From assembly GCA_000818945.1 (NCBI GenBank), contig KN805399.1, positions 308,839 through 372,838 on the forward strand: DNA of 64,000 nt, given 5' to 3'. The stretch comes from Schizochytrium sp. CCTCC M209059. Lineage: Eukaryota > Sar > Bigyra > Thraustochytrida > Thraustochytriidae. The notes under the pieces were generated by a model. That model did not search any database, was not told the origin of the DNA, and was given only the letters and a program-made list of their open reading frames with translations. Shown one piece after another: positions 19,715 through 30,839 of the stretch; position 1 is the first letter of the stretch, and the number at the start of each line of letters is the position of its first letter. Both the position numbers and the translations under genes were made by a program.

Positions 19715-22294
19715 ACAGAGCGCGCGTGAGAACTCGGAAACAGGGGTCTGTCGAAGGTGCGCGCGAGAAGGCTGAAGATCGATGCGGCAAGCAAGGTACA
19801 CAGAGAGAACGCAGCGCGTGCACATGCTCGCTCACAGTCTGACTATTCAGCTCAGTTTGCCAGCCGCGCAGCCAGCGTTTTTGCTTTCTTCAGCAAGCGG
19901 TGCTCGGCCCGACGCGCGACGCGCGAGCGGGCCCGCGCCGCGCAGCCACCGACAGCGAACGTCCTACCGGCAGACCTGGAGGAAGACTGTCTGCCGCGAG
20001 ACGGAGACCGACACGATCCAGTTCCGGAGCCGCGCGCGGTCCCTTCCGCTCTCTCCCTCCCTCCCTCCCTCCCTCCCTCCCATCCATCCACCCCGAGAAC
20101 CGCGACGCCTCGGAGGGAAGGGAGACCCAGCGCGGGCTGCTCGTGGCGCGGAATGACGCTGCGGTTTCTGGCCGCACGTGCTGTCAACTGGCTAGCGGGT
20201 CACACATAATCAGAAAATAACCTCGCTCGACTTCTTTTCCCTTCTCCTTCTCCTCGTTCCTCACCTTATTTATCCCCACAGCTCCGTCGGGCGAAGGGAA
20301 CGCAGCCACAGGTTGCGCTGAGGAGAAGCTGTGGGAAGGTATTCGGCCCCGGCTCGGGTAGGAGCGGCCGGCGGGAAGGGTGCTCGAGGTACGCAACATA
20401 GCCAAAAGCCACGCGGATGATCCACGTGACTCACGGCTGAATATCGCGGCGCGTAAAGCCCGGCAGAGGCTTGACGCATCTTTTAGCTACGTCCCTGTCC
20501 CGTTTCGTCGCCTTTCTCCGCTCGCTTGCAACGGCACGAACGACAGCGACTCTCCTTCGTGACGGTTGGGTGGTTTGGTGATTCGTATACAAAATCAATC
20601 TATCTCATCCCGTTCCATTGGAGGTCTACTTCCATCCAGCCTTGCTCTTCCAGGCTGTTGCGAGCGTCCAGTATGCGCGCGTGCCGCCAACGAACTGCGA
20701 GAATGGGCTTCTCCTCAGATGATTCGCGCGAGAAACGGGACGCACACGGTGGCGAATGGATAGTTGGATGGGCGGATCGGTGAATCGATCGATCGATTGA
20801 TCGATTATTTTAAAACGATCGACGATCAAGTGAACGAACGCAGCCGCAGGTGAGTAGCTAGCTCTTTCGTGGCGCATGCATTCCATGCGTTTCATGCAAG
20901 CTTGCATTTCTTTCCTTGAATCTATCAAAGGGAGTCTTCGTCGCAGCCTACAGCTGCTGTTTGCTCGGCTCGCAGTCGCATTCAATTCTCGCCGATAGAG
21001 TGCCCGAGAAGCGAGCGGCGCGGCTGAAAATGCCTCCTCGAAGGCGAGCAGGGCATCATCGAAAGCCTTCTCCGATGCCACAAGCCTGAACAAGCAGTAA
21101 GTGCAGCAACCATGGCAAGTGCCCAAGATCCGGCTCTGCCACTCCGCCCAAGACGCGAAGCAGGCCGGACGTGCCTGCAATCAGCAGCCAGCTGTGTACA
21201 CTTCACTTACCTTGCTGCCTCCGCGTATATCTGCGCGAAGAACCGCCGCGGCCAGCTTGCCAGCCATGCTTGTCAGCCAAGCTTGCTCCTCGTGAAAAGC
21301 TTGCCAAGCTTTGCCTTGGTTTGCCTTTGTTTGTCTTGGTTTGCAGGGGCCTGCGTCTGGATCGGCTCGCGCGCAGTCGAAGGCCGGTTCACCACGGCTG
21401 TGGCGCGTGCTGGCGCGCTGCCGAACCAGCTACTGTAAACAGTAAGAGTATCTTATAATGGTGTGCGCGCGTGAGAGAGGGAAGTGTGTGCACGCCTTCT
21501 CCTCGAGATCGCTGTCGGTCGCATCGACCACGATCGCAGTTGGTGATTCGAAGGCCAATCAATCGGTCGAATCCAAGCGCCAGCGCCGCCCACCCGCCGC
21601 TCTACTTGCGACCAGGCGATCTACGCGCGCCTCGTAGTTGATCCCGATCCCGAGCATCGCTCGCCGGCGAATGGTGGTGGCGCACGGTGGAGGCACCTCA
21701 AACCGAGGAGGCGAGGCTGCCGCGCGGCGCTATAAAAATGGCCATGGTGGATGTCGCTCGCGAGCTGCGGGAGGTACGAAGGAGCAAGAGGGGGAAGCGG
21801 AAGCGAAAGCACGAAGCGTCACCGCAATCCCCGACATGGCGGCTGACACAAAGACAGACACATAAGCAGACCAGCGTAGATTCATCGCCGCCACCTTCAT
21901 CTGGCTCCTGTCGCGTCGCTTCCGCTGCTCTTGCTGGCTGCTCGGCTCTCTCCCTTCTCCCCTCCCGGATCCTTGCTTTCCATCACTCCAGGGCCGGGCC
22001 GGCGTCGCGTGTCAAGTCGGCCAGTCAGCGCATTCTGACAGCGAGGCCGCACGTGAGAGACTTTCCATTTTACATTCACATCAATTCACACAAACACGCA
22101 TCCGTCCGTAGAAAACTCGAAGGAGAGGGGTGGGAAACAAGAAGCAGGAAAGAGGGCATCTCCCCCCGTTCGCAGCGACAAAAGCGAATTTGCCTGCGCT
22201 TAGCGTCACTTGGGCTGGCCTAGCCATTGGTCGGCCGAGACGAGCGGCGCTCGCTGCCAAGAGCTTGCGCAGCAGGCATAGATAGACTTGTAGC
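19463..22294. promoter_or_regulatory. 2.8-kb divergent spacer between A1 and B1
   Basis: The two genes are transcribed away from each other across this region, so it must hold both 5' ends. No protein domain was seen on either strand. It contains a TGCG array (19682-19714), a CTCC array (20051-20085), CGATCGAT-rich DNA near 20780-20825, and a GCTATAAAAATGG TATA-like element near 21729-21741 on the plus strand, about 560 bp before the B1 start. Promoter roles are inferred. Confidence 0.45.
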
Positions 22295-25258
22295 ATGACG
22301 CAGCCACCGCTGCCGACCGGACCGCCGCCGTCCGAAGACGACGTGGATCATTCGCCGTGGCGCTTCGTGTCACGCGTGTCTGCAAAGTTTGGACGCGTGA
22401 GCGGCCGGCTCAGCCAGGTAGGGTCGAACGGCCAGCGACCTAGTCTCGCGTCCCTTAACCGGCGCTCCAGAGCGCTTATCGCCGGCGCCGACCGCCGCCT
22501 GACGCACATCCACATACCGGGGACACGGCGAGAAGACAATGAATATGCCTTTGAGGACTCGGGCGCCTCATCGGACGAGGAGGACCTCGAAACCGTAGAA
22601 GCTGCATCGCTTCCGAGTCATGCAACGAAAGCAAACTTCATGCTTGCCAAAGTCAAGGGAGGCGTGAAAGGAGCGGGCATGGCGACGGGCCACAAAGTGG
22701 CAAATCAGAGGATCCCGCAGCGAATTTGGCTCGCTCTCATCGCCGTCTGCTGGCTGTGGCTAACATCGTACGCACTGGCACAGTACATCGTAAACTCGTA
22801 CATTCCGGTCCCCGATCTAGACTCGGTGTACGACGGAAACTCGCTAGCGTATGAAACCTCGGCTGCCGCCCGCGAGGAGTACGCCGCAGATGTCGAGCGC
22901 GTCGCCGATGCTTGCGAGGCGGCCTTTATCCAGGCCAATTTGACAGAAATTGCACGTAGTCAAAGCTATCGCACCTACAACGAGAATCAGATCACCTGGC
23001 TCGCAGGCAACATTACCTTGATCGAAGCCTACTACAACGTCACACAATTGGCTCTGGACGCGCTCGCAGAGGCCGGCGATATAGACCTCGCAGAAGGATC
23101 GATCTATCGCTCAGACTCTGTCGCAGATGAATGTAAACTCATCTCCAGCATTGTCGCTGGTGAAGAAGCTGCAATCAACGCACTCAACAGCGGAAATGAG
23201 TACGTTTCGACCACAAACGCAGCGGCCGAGGACCTCGCCTATCAGCTTCAGCGAAAGCGGGAATACGACGCCGAGTATTATGCAAACAAGACGCAAGACT
23301 TGGTAGACTTGCAGGAACAGCTCGTCGCCAGCGTGCACAATATGACAGCGAGTTTCTCGAACATCGGAAGCTATCTGGACGAGTTCAAAGAGTGCGTAGT
23401 AGCAGACGGATCCTGCGACAGCTCCAGCTCGACGGTTTTTGATAAGCTTTCTGGCATGTACACTTCGGGCTTGGAGTTCTTTTCTAACATCAAGACTGCT
23501 GCATCTAATTACAAGGAGGCAGCTTTGGAACAAATGAACGAGTACAACAAGACCATCAACAGCATCAACAACAATCTTGCGTCCATTCAACAACACTTTG
23601 GAACCATTAATGGAATTCCGTCCACATCAGACACAAGCACGCCAAACTTTGACGTGGATGGCTACTCGATGGATTCTGTGAGCACCCCGAATGAAGTCAC
23701 GAATTCCTTCAATGACTCGTATTCGTCGTTGACGTCCAACGTGAGCAGTTCAGGAGAAGTCTTTGAGGCTGACGCCGATGCGACGCGGGAGAACTCTGTT
23801 GGCTGGGAAGAGGGATGGGACGATGACTACAGCCCTGCAGACAACGAAACAGAAACAAACGCAACCGTCGACGCGCTTGCATCCTTGGGAGATACGTTCG
23901 TTTCAAACTTCAGTTCAACACTGAGCGCCATCACCGAAGATGTCGATGAGAATTATGGCGACGTCATCGACTCGGTCGTATCAACCACCGTCAACGCCAC
24001 TGTGTCGGCCTCTGATGTTCTTGTTGAACTCACAGACCACTCGTCGTGGGACTTTTACGCGTACAACTCAAGCATTATCTCGCAGATCTCGGATGGTATT
24101 CAAGATATGAGCGACCTTATCCTGATCTTTGACACTGTCTTTCGCGTCATGTACACGCTCATCATTATCAACAAATATTGGTCCCTCACAGGACTTGCAA
24201 CACCTCCTGGTGATGCTCGCATCAAGTCTGAGTCCGGGGCTGGGTGGGGCCCAAAGAAGACTCAAGCGCAAAAGCTCGCGGCCATCTTCCTGAACCCGAT
24301 CTTCATCACCTTGGTGTCGGTGACGGGTGTGTCGTTGGTCCTGTACATGTTTTGGTGGGCGTACAGTCCTCTCTACTTTGCCTACGTGGAGTCCTGCGTG
24401 CAAAATGACTGGCGTGACATCGAGTCAGGCACTGCCAACGGAACGATGCTCTACCGGAATGCATACTCGGTAGTATTCCAGTACGCATGCGCAACAGGCG
24501 ATACGCTTGCACAAACGCGCACAGACGACATCAATGTAGGTCGCGACTTTTTCTGCAGCAAGCAGACGTACGACGACACGATCTACTACAACGATCAAGT
24601 CGAGCTCTTCGATGAGCTCTACCAGCGCTTTGAGTCGACTGTGAATCAAAACGCCGCACTCGTGGAATGCCTGAATCTGGTCAATATTGACAATCAAGAA
24701 AATACGGATTTCGAGGCCCGTGTTGCGTTGGCCAACTTCGCATACGAATTTGGACCTCTCACGCAGAGTGCAATCTACGATTGCGACAATGTGCAAGGCT
24801 GTGATGCCATTCGTGGCAAGGACGAGGTGCAGAGTCAGGCCGAAGGCCCAGACGAAGATCTTTTGCAGTCTGTCACCTTTGACGCGACTTGCAACAGCGA
24901 ATACTGGGTCCATGCCAACCTATTTTCGGGTTTCATGGTAATCAGTGTGTACATTATCCTGAAGATTTCACGTATCACGGGAAGCCGGGCGCTGGTGCGC
25001 GTGCTGTGGCGCCAGGTTGTCGTTCGAAATTTCAGTGTCTTTATCAGCGTCACGGATCGGGGTGAGATTATCTACCCTGAGCGTGCCACCGAGAAAGGAG
25101 ACACGATGCAGGAGGCGATCCGATTGGCAGTCAAGAAAGCAATCAAGTCATGGGAGCGTTGGGGCTGGTTATATTTGTTCACGGCCATTTTCATGAATGC
25201 CCCTTGGATTTATGCTTTGTGGTATATTTCGTCGACAATCGAGTACTCGAGCTCTTGA
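22295..25258 (+). CDS. Novel five-pass membrane protein, subfamily B copy 1 (B1)
   Basis: A 987-residue intronless protein. The cytosolic N-terminus starts with a proline-rich PPLPTGPPP motif and a DHSPW box and has an acidic stretch (ASSDEEDLETVEA). TM1 is at ~143-165 (IWLALIAVCWLWLTSYALA). The first ectodomain carries more than ten N-x-S/T sequons and heptad-like segments. TM2 (~607-628), the KYWSLTGLATPPGDARIK loop, TM3 (~668-690), a Cys-rich ectodomain 2 with GTMLYRNAY and SVTFDATC, TM4 (~874-893) and TM5 (~957-978) follow the same order as in A1. YPERATEKGDT lies in the last cytosolic loop. It lacks the FKARPPS repeats of subfamily A. Closest relative here is B2. Function and family not recognised; a cell-surface or endomembrane role is likely from the topology. 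Confidence 0.9.
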   Translation: MTQPPLPTGPPPSEDDVDHSPWRFVSRVSAKFGRVSGRLSQVGSNGQRPSLASLNRRSRALIAGADRRLTHIHIPGTRREDNEYAFEDSGASSDEEDLETVEAASLPSHATKANFMLAKVKGGVKGAGMATGHKVANQRIPQRIWLALIAVCWLWLTSYALAQYIVNSYIPVPDLDSVYDGNSLAYETSAAAREEYAADVERVADACEAAFIQANLTEIARSQSYRTYNENQITWLAGNITLIEAYYNVTQLALDALAEAGDIDLAEGSIYRSDSVADECKLISSIVAGEEAAINALNSGNEYVSTTNAAAEDLAYQLQRKREYDAEYYANKTQDLVDLQEQLVASVHNMTASFSNIGSYLDEFKECVVADGSCDSSSSTVFDKLSGMYTSGLEFFSNIKTAASNYKEAALEQMNEYNKTINSINNNLASIQQHFGTINGIPSTSDTSTPNFDVDGYSMDSVSTPNEVTNSFNDSYSSLTSNVSSSGEVFEADADATRENSVGWEEGWDDDYSPADNETETNATVDALASLGDTFVSNFSSTLSAITEDVDENYGDVIDSVVSTTVNATVSASDVLVELTDHSSWDFYAYNSSIISQISDGIQDMSDLILIFDTVFRVMYTLIIINKYWSLTGLATPPGDARIKSESGAGWGPKKTQAQKLAAIFLNPIFITLVSVTGVSLVLYMFWWAYSPLYFAYVESCVQNDWRDIESGTANGTMLYRNAYSVVFQYACATGDTLAQTRTDDINVGRDFFCSKQTYDDTIYYNDQVELFDELYQRFESTVNQNAALVECLNLVNIDNQENTDFEARVALANFAYEFGPLTQSAIYDCDNVQGCDAIRGKDEVQSQAEGPDEDLLQSVTFDATCNSEYWVHANLFSGFMVISVYIILKISRITGSRALVRVLWRQVVVRNFSVFISVTDRGEIIYPERATEKGDTMQEAIRLAVKKAIKSWERWGWLYLFTAIFMNAPWIYALWYISSTIEYSSS

Positions 25259-25723
25259 GGACTTTCGATTTCTTTTTCTGTTGTTGTATTATTGTTATCA
25301 AATTGTAACTTTGTTTTTGTGTGTTTCGGAATTGTCGACGGATGAGGTTCGAAAATGTTATATTTCCCACACAGCTTACTTTTGTCTGCAAACGAAGAGC
25401 CCGGAACCGTGTATGCTTCCTGGCATTTGATTGGGTTCGACGCTGGATGAGGAGGGGGCGGGTGGCGCCGAGGTTTGTCACGAACGGGGTAAGATTGATC
25501 GTTTTTTTTGTTGTGTCCTGTGGAATTGGAGGTATGACGCTGTACCACAATAAGAATATATTTCAGTTTGATAATTGGCCACGAAGAGAAGACTTCCCAG
25601 TATGATTATTGACCTGTCAGCCAAATCACTCCCACCACCAACAACAGCAATAACAACAGCAGCAACAACAAAAACAACAACATAAATTTAGGGGATGTTT
25701 GATCCTCAAAATGTTTTAAAAAA
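25259..25723. other. Tail-to-tail spacer between B1 and A2
   Basis: A 465-bp spacer where two convergent genes end. It holds T-rich B1 3' flank and a CAA/CAG-rich stretch (about 25634-25682) near the A2 end. No gene is supported. Confidence 0.5.
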
Positions 25724-28714
25724 TCACAGATCGCAAATACGATCCGAATCAAAGGCCAGGCTTCGCCGCAATGTGATGAGAATGGCGAACCATGGCACAA
25801 TGAGTGAGATGCCAAAAAGAGTGATGGCGCAGCCGCGGCGCTCAAAGGCGCGAATGGCGATCCGTAGCTGCTTGACAATGACCTTGCGAAAAGACTCGCC
25901 CTTGACAGTGACATCCTCGGGGTAAATCATGGTGCCGTCTTCCCGGCAGGACGCGATAATCGCAAATTTGTGCGAGCTAAGATGACGCCAGCTGATCTTT
26001 ACAATGCCGTTGAGGAAGATCATGCGCGCCAAGTTAGTGGTAATGTAGCCGAGAAGGGCGCAAAAGAAGGTGAGCAGCTCTGCGTGCAGATACCACTCCA
26101 TGGTGCACGAGGTATCAAAGGTGACGCCTCGAAGAATAGGTTCGCTGGGGCCTGAGCACTGGAAGTCACAGGGAGCAATCTGATCGCAATCGTAAACACG
26201 GTCGAGCGAGAGAACCTGCAAATTAAGCGTTTGCAAATACTCTTCGAATGGTGGAAATGTGCGAACGCACGACTCAAGGGCGCTATCTCGGACCAGATTC
26301 GAGAATTCGGTCCCCCAGCCATTATCGGTTTCAATCGCATCGAAGTTAACACAGCTCCGAAGATACTCAATTTTGCCAGAGAGATCGGCGGCACGCGTAT
26401 TGTAGTACTCGAGACGATCATCTTGGTTCAAGCGAAGCGAGATGGAGTCGATTGTGGAGTCACGGCAAGAAAGCTCCATGTTGACTCCAATCGAGTCAAT
26501 CTCCGTGTTGGCCACGTAGTCTCCATCACTAAAGGCATACTGCTCTGCGAGCGCGTACGAGTTACGGTAGAGCATGGTGCCATTAGCAGTAGTGTTGTAG
26601 AGGAGTTCACCATCATTCCCCGTGATGGTGTTCTTAATCTCCGCAAAGCACTTATCGACACAGTTGTTCGTGTACTCATTGTAGATGGGGCTGTAGGTGC
26701 CGTAAAATGCGGCTCCGAAAAGACCAAGAAAGAGGATGATGATGGCAATGTTGAAGACGGGGTTCGTGAGAATGTTGCCAATTTTCTGCATAGGGTTGGC
26801 TTTGGCCTGAAAAACGCCCGCAGCAATACCGCGCTTGGTGCGGACGTCGGCAGGAGGAGTGTTAATGGCCGAGATATTCCAATATTTGCGGATAAGCATA
26901 ATGGAGCGGAGAATACGGTATGCATAATCGAATGCGAGCGCGAGGTCGTTGACGTCGGTAATGCCGCTGTAGACCTGGTTAAAGACGTCATCAGAGTAAG
27001 AGTAGACGTCAGACCACTCGCGAGGGTCCGCTTTGTTGAGAAGGCTCGCGCTTGCCTCGGAAACGTTCACCTGGGCCTCATCGATGAACTCTTCGATACT
27101 GCTCGTGCCATTTTCCTCGGACGAAACGGAGTCGAGCTCGTCCGCTACGTCACCAACAATCGTGGCCGAAGAGCGTCTTTGTTCATTAAGGAGGGTCTCG
27201 TTGACATAAGGCGGATTATAATCATCAAAGAACACCTGCAGAAGCGCTGTGGTGTTGCCTTCATAAAGAGCGTTGGAAGCAGCAACGAGGTCTGCTTCCG
27301 TGTACACTTTGTCCATGAATCCATTTGCTTGCGCCAACATATCGTCATAGACTTCTTCAGGGTTGGGGTCGACGAGATTCGAAAGGGAGTCGTACTGCGC
27401 GCTCACGAGACCGCTAAGGGACTCAGAAAAGTCGAGGGAGACGCCAGAGACGTAGACCAAGGCTGCAGAAAATCCTGCTGCCGAGAGGACGCCCTGGACG
27501 CTGACGCAAAAGTCGTAAAGGGACTGATAGTTGGCCATCTTGGCTTCGATCGAATTGCGGTATACGCGGGCCCGGTCGAGCATTTCTTCGTATTCGCTCT
27601 TCATAGAGTCGAATCGGGTCCTGGCCTTGCCAAAGATGGTTGTGTTAGAGCAGCTCACCGAGTCCCCATTTTGTTTCGTATAGCTACTATCGATCGAGAC
27701 GCAGGCCATGAACTCGGAGAAGGACTGGTCGATCGCGTCGATCACGGCCTGCGGGTCTGTGAGGTTCCCTGTGAGGTCGCCAACAACGCTGCTAAAGAGA
27801 TTGTTGGTCTTGTTGTCCATGTACTGAAGGTCATAGAGCGCGCGGGCTGCCAGCTGGTTGCTTAGGCCGTTGACAGCCTCATCGGTGGAGCCCTTGTATG
27901 CCTCGAGATCGGCGACAGCGCCTGCAGCTAGAGCTTCGCTAGTCAGAAACTCGGCTATATCCGTCTCTCCACAGGTTCCGGTCTCGTCCACATTGCTGTT
28001 TACGTTGCTTGCGTCGCTGAGCTTTTCGTTGGCATCAATGAAGGCTTCGCTGCAGAGGATGACTTCATCCTTGATCTCCTCAAGGCGGTCCTCAATGGCT
28101 GTTTGGATAATTCGGATGCGCTCTTCCTCGTTGGCCTTGTCGCGCGCGAACGAGACGGTGCACTCCTCGGAGACCTCGACTGCGCAGGCCTTGTAGGCTG
28201 CGCGTTGGTCCTGGGTGATTTCGAACATGCGCTCCGTGGAGTCGCTCACGGTCGCTTGGGTTGGCGTCGGGATGAAGAGGTGCGTGACTTCCTTGGCGAC
28301 GACGAGGGAAGTCAGCCAGAGCAGACTAACTGCAAGGGCGCACATGAAGGCGCGCTCGCAGGCATGTTTCTTCCTGATTTGTTTGTGGACCTGGTTGCCC
28401 ATACGCTTGACGATATTTCCCTTTTTGTCCTTGACGACCGTGGCGTCTTCGAGCGGGGGCAAGTCGTCCGGGTGCGCCATGGACGGGGGCCGCGCCTTGA
28501 AGAAGGAGCGACCGGGCATTGAGGGGGGTCGCTTGAAGAGTGAGCCACCGCCGCTGCCGCCCATCGAGGGTCGCTTCAAAAAGGAGCTGATCTTGCGCGG
28601 CGGCGGGCCAGCCGGCAGTGGCGGGGTCGCCGTGGGGACCGCCATGGTGAACTCCTCTTCATCCTGCTCCGCGAACGGGTACGCCGCTGAGGGCGGCCTT
28701 GCCTTGAAAGGCAT
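25724..28714 (-). CDS. Novel five-pass membrane protein, subfamily A copy 2 (A2)
   Basis: With the start at 28714 the protein is 996 aa and begins MPFKARPPSAAY, matching the MFKARPPS start of A1. The frame stays open 38 codons further upstream, but that part lacks any A1 counterpart. The N-terminus has two full FKARPPS copies and two shortened relatives (FLKRPSM, LFKRPPSM), plus a PPLPAGPPP motif otherwise typical of the B subfamily. TM1 (~118-140) and its flank (RKKHACERAFMCALAVS) are almost identical to A1. TM2 ~590-611, TM3 ~650-673, TM4 ~876-899 and TM5 ~961-982 follow, with KYWNISAINTPPADVR, GTMLYRNSY, ILRGVTFDTSC and YPEDVTVKGES conserved. A hydrophobic segment in ectodomain 1 (VLSAAGFSAALVYVSG) has an A1 counterpart but none in the B proteins. 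Function unknown. Confidence 0.9.
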   Translation of the reverse strand: MPFKARPPSAAYPFAEQDEEEFTMAVPTATPPLPAGPPPRKISSFLKRPSMGGSGGGSLFKRPPSMPGRSFFKARPPSMAHPDDLPPLEDATVVKDKKGNIVKRMGNQVHKQIRKKHACERAFMCALAVSLLWLTSLVVAKEVTHLFIPTPTQATVSDSTERMFEITQDQRAAYKACAVEVSEECTVSFARDKANEEERIRIIQTAIEDRLEEIKDEVILCSEAFIDANEKLSDASNVNSNVDETGTCGETDIAEFLTSEALAAGAVADLEAYKGSTDEAVNGLSNQLAARALYDLQYMDNKTNNLFSSVVGDLTGNLTDPQAVIDAIDQSFSEFMACVSIDSSYTKQNGDSVSCSNTTIFGKARTRFDSMKSEYEEMLDRARVYRNSIEAKMANYQSLYDFCVSVQGVLSAAGFSAALVYVSGVSLDFSESLSGLVSAQYDSLSNLVDPNPEEVYDDMLAQANGFMDKVYTEADLVAASNALYEGNTTALLQVFFDDYNPPYVNETLLNEQRRSSATIVGDVADELDSVSSEENGTSSIEEFIDEAQVNVSEASASLLNKADPREWSDVYSYSDDVFNQVYSGITDVNDLALAFDYAYRILRSIMLIRKYWNISAINTPPADVRTKRGIAAGVFQAKANPMQKIGNILTNPVFNIAIIILFLGLFGAAFYGTYSPIYNEYTNNCVDKCFAEIKNTITGNDGELLYNTTANGTMLYRNSYALAEQYAFSDGDYVANTEIDSIGVNMELSCRDSTIDSISLRLNQDDRLEYYNTRAADLSGKIEYLRSCVNFDAIETDNGWGTEFSNLVRDSALESCVRTFPPFEEYLQTLNLQVLSLDRVYDCDQIAPCDFQCSGPSEPILRGVTFDTSCTMEWYLHAELLTFFCALLGYITTNLARMIFLNGIVKISWRHLSSHKFAIIASCREDGTMIYPEDVTVKGESFRKVIVKQLRIAIRAFERRGCAITLFGISLIVPWFAILITLRRSLAFDSDRICDL

Positions 28715-30662
28715 CGCCCGAGTACGCTCGGGCAAGCAACCGAGCGAGCGTGCACGCGAGCACGCGAGCTCGCTTCGGGCGCTTTCGTTGCGGCCGGCCA
28801 GCCGGCTCGGCGTCCGTCTCGGTTTCAATGCGTATACTGTAGCAGCTCAAGCGAGCTTGCGCCCGATCAGCCACTGCCGGTCGCGAGCGAGGCTTTTTTG
28901 CAGAAAGGCACGCAGGAAGGCAAGGCGCACCAGCGACGCGGAGCGCGGAGCGGAGCGGGCCGCGCGCGCGAGGTTTGCTCGCTCGCTCGCTCGCTCGCTC
29001 GCTCGCTCCTTCTCCCTGCCGGCTTGGAACTGCACGCGCGTGGTGGTACTATGGGCCCTTGTTGAGAAGCCTACCAAGAGCTTTTTTTATTTTGTTCTTT
29101 TGTTCATGACCGTCAGTCACACAGACAGTCAAGCCCACGCTGGCTGGTCGGCGCAAGTGCGCCTACCGCGATACCCGACTTGCAGGCGTGCGCCGCAAGT
29201 GGGGTATGTATACCTCTGTTTGTTTGTTGCGTGTATGTCTGTGTGTGTATCTCGCTTGTGCATGCGCCGGCTACGTGCCCATCAGTCCACCTCGCTCACG
29301 TGGCCGCTCGCCTCCGCGCGTCCGCCTCGGCCTCCTCTCTTGGCGGCTAGCCGCGAAGCTCGCAGCTGTGCGCGAGCGAGCGAGCGTCAGCGAAAAGACT
29401 CGCGCTGCAAAACCAGCGCACACCCCCGTTAAAAAAACACACACGCCCTGCCTCTCAGTGTGAGACCCTGCACGCGCAATGCAAAAAGCCAGACAGACTC
29501 CGCCTCTTCTTCCCCTCTCTCTCTCGCAAGTTCTTTCTTCGCAGCCGCCTCTCTGCCTGCGCTGCTGCCCCTGCGGCGCGCTGGCTCGGCGGCCGTTGGC
29601 GAGCGCGGTGGCCGCCGCGGAGATACACACACACGCAGACTGCCAGACAGAGAGGAGAGGGAGGGAGGGAGATAGACGGCCGCGAGCAGACGCGGGCCGC
29701 GCCGCGAGCCGTCTCGGATCACGCTCCGGCCCGCTACTGTCGCGCGGCTGCGGAGCCCTCTGCCACTGGTGGCGTGTAGGTCGCAGTGGCTGGCAGGGGC
29801 CTCCCGAGGCAGCGCGTCAGCTGCGGGCCCACAGCACCGCGCACGCCGGGTACGCCCTGGCGGAAGCCGGCGAAGACAGCGCAGTGGAGGCAAGAGGGGC
29901 GGAGTCATCTCGCAGACTGCCACAGCCCGCCGCTCGACTCGGGAGCGAAGCTGGGAGAAAACCAGCGCAGCCGCGCATGCACGCGCGGTAGTGGGCGTGG
30001 CCATGGCGGCGTCAAGGCAAATCGAGTAAAACCGGGCATAAATGGCAAACAGATTTATGGCCGACTTACACGGTCCTTTCGTGACTGGAGAGCTCGACTC
30101 CACTGGCAGACCTCCTCTCAGCCTCTGCTTCAAAACCACCTCAGTAAAGTCTCCGCCACTGGACTTCTGCTTTCCAAAAGGAAAACAAAGAAATTTGAAT
30201 GTAACTTGTACGAGCCGGCCCGGAAGCAGGCCGGCCGGCCGGCCCTTAAGTGAAACAAAACCCACGCAAACAGTGCGTGGCGGCGTCGCAAAGTTGGGTA
30301 AACGGGGCGGAAAAGTGAAGTATAGCCCCCGGCCGGAGCAGCGCGTGCACGCGTCTTCACACATATCAGTCAAGCCCGGGCCTAGCGATACTTCTATTTA
30401 TAGTACTATAAGTGCTTCTACCGAGAAGATTTCTGCCACCACTGTCGGCACAGTCCTGCCTGCAGCATCAGCAGCAAAGTTCAAGAGCGTGGCGCGCGCG
30501 AGGAAGCGAGCGGGGGCAAGCGCAGTGGCGCCGCGCGCGACCAGTTCGCTTCACTTTGGTTTGCGTCGCTTCGCCCGGCGCGGCGCGGCTCGGCTCGGCT
30601 CGGCTCGGCTCGGCTCATCTCGACCCGACCCATCGCGGGCTCGCGTGCGCGTACTCGGTACG

Positions 30663-30701
<39 letters not shown>

Positions 30702-30839
30702 GGACAGAGCAGCAGCGGCTGCGGCAGCAAACAAAGGCAGCAAAGGCCAGGCGTAAAAGGTCTCATTAACAGCATACGCGAGCACCGCGGGCGGTGAGAC
30801 TTGCCTCCTTGAGGCAGTCGAGCGCCAAGGACTCTTTTA
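28715..30839. promoter_or_regulatory. 2.1-kb divergent spacer between A2 and B2
   Basis: This is the second head-to-head spacer. It contains GCTC (28976-29008), CGGCT (30586-30617) and ACGC (30664-30701) arrays, CA/TG-rich DNA near 29200-29260, and an AT-rich TATTTATAGTACTATAAG stretch near 30394-30411, about 430 bp before the B2 start. Minus- and plus-strand open frames here are compositional and carry no recognisable domain. Promoter roles are inferred. Confidence 0.45.

Noticed and set aside
26231..27865. 544-codon frame opposite A2 (and similar ones opposite A1, B1 and B2)
   Set aside because: Falls inside a paralog whose frame is conserved across four copies; the antisense text is Val/Asp/Arg-rich shadow.
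29429..30373. 314-codon minus-strand frame in the A2/B2 spacer
   Set aside because: Composition-driven (Arg/Pro/Ala-rich), crosses microsatellites, no domain and no homologue in the equivalent A1/B1 spacer that I can see.
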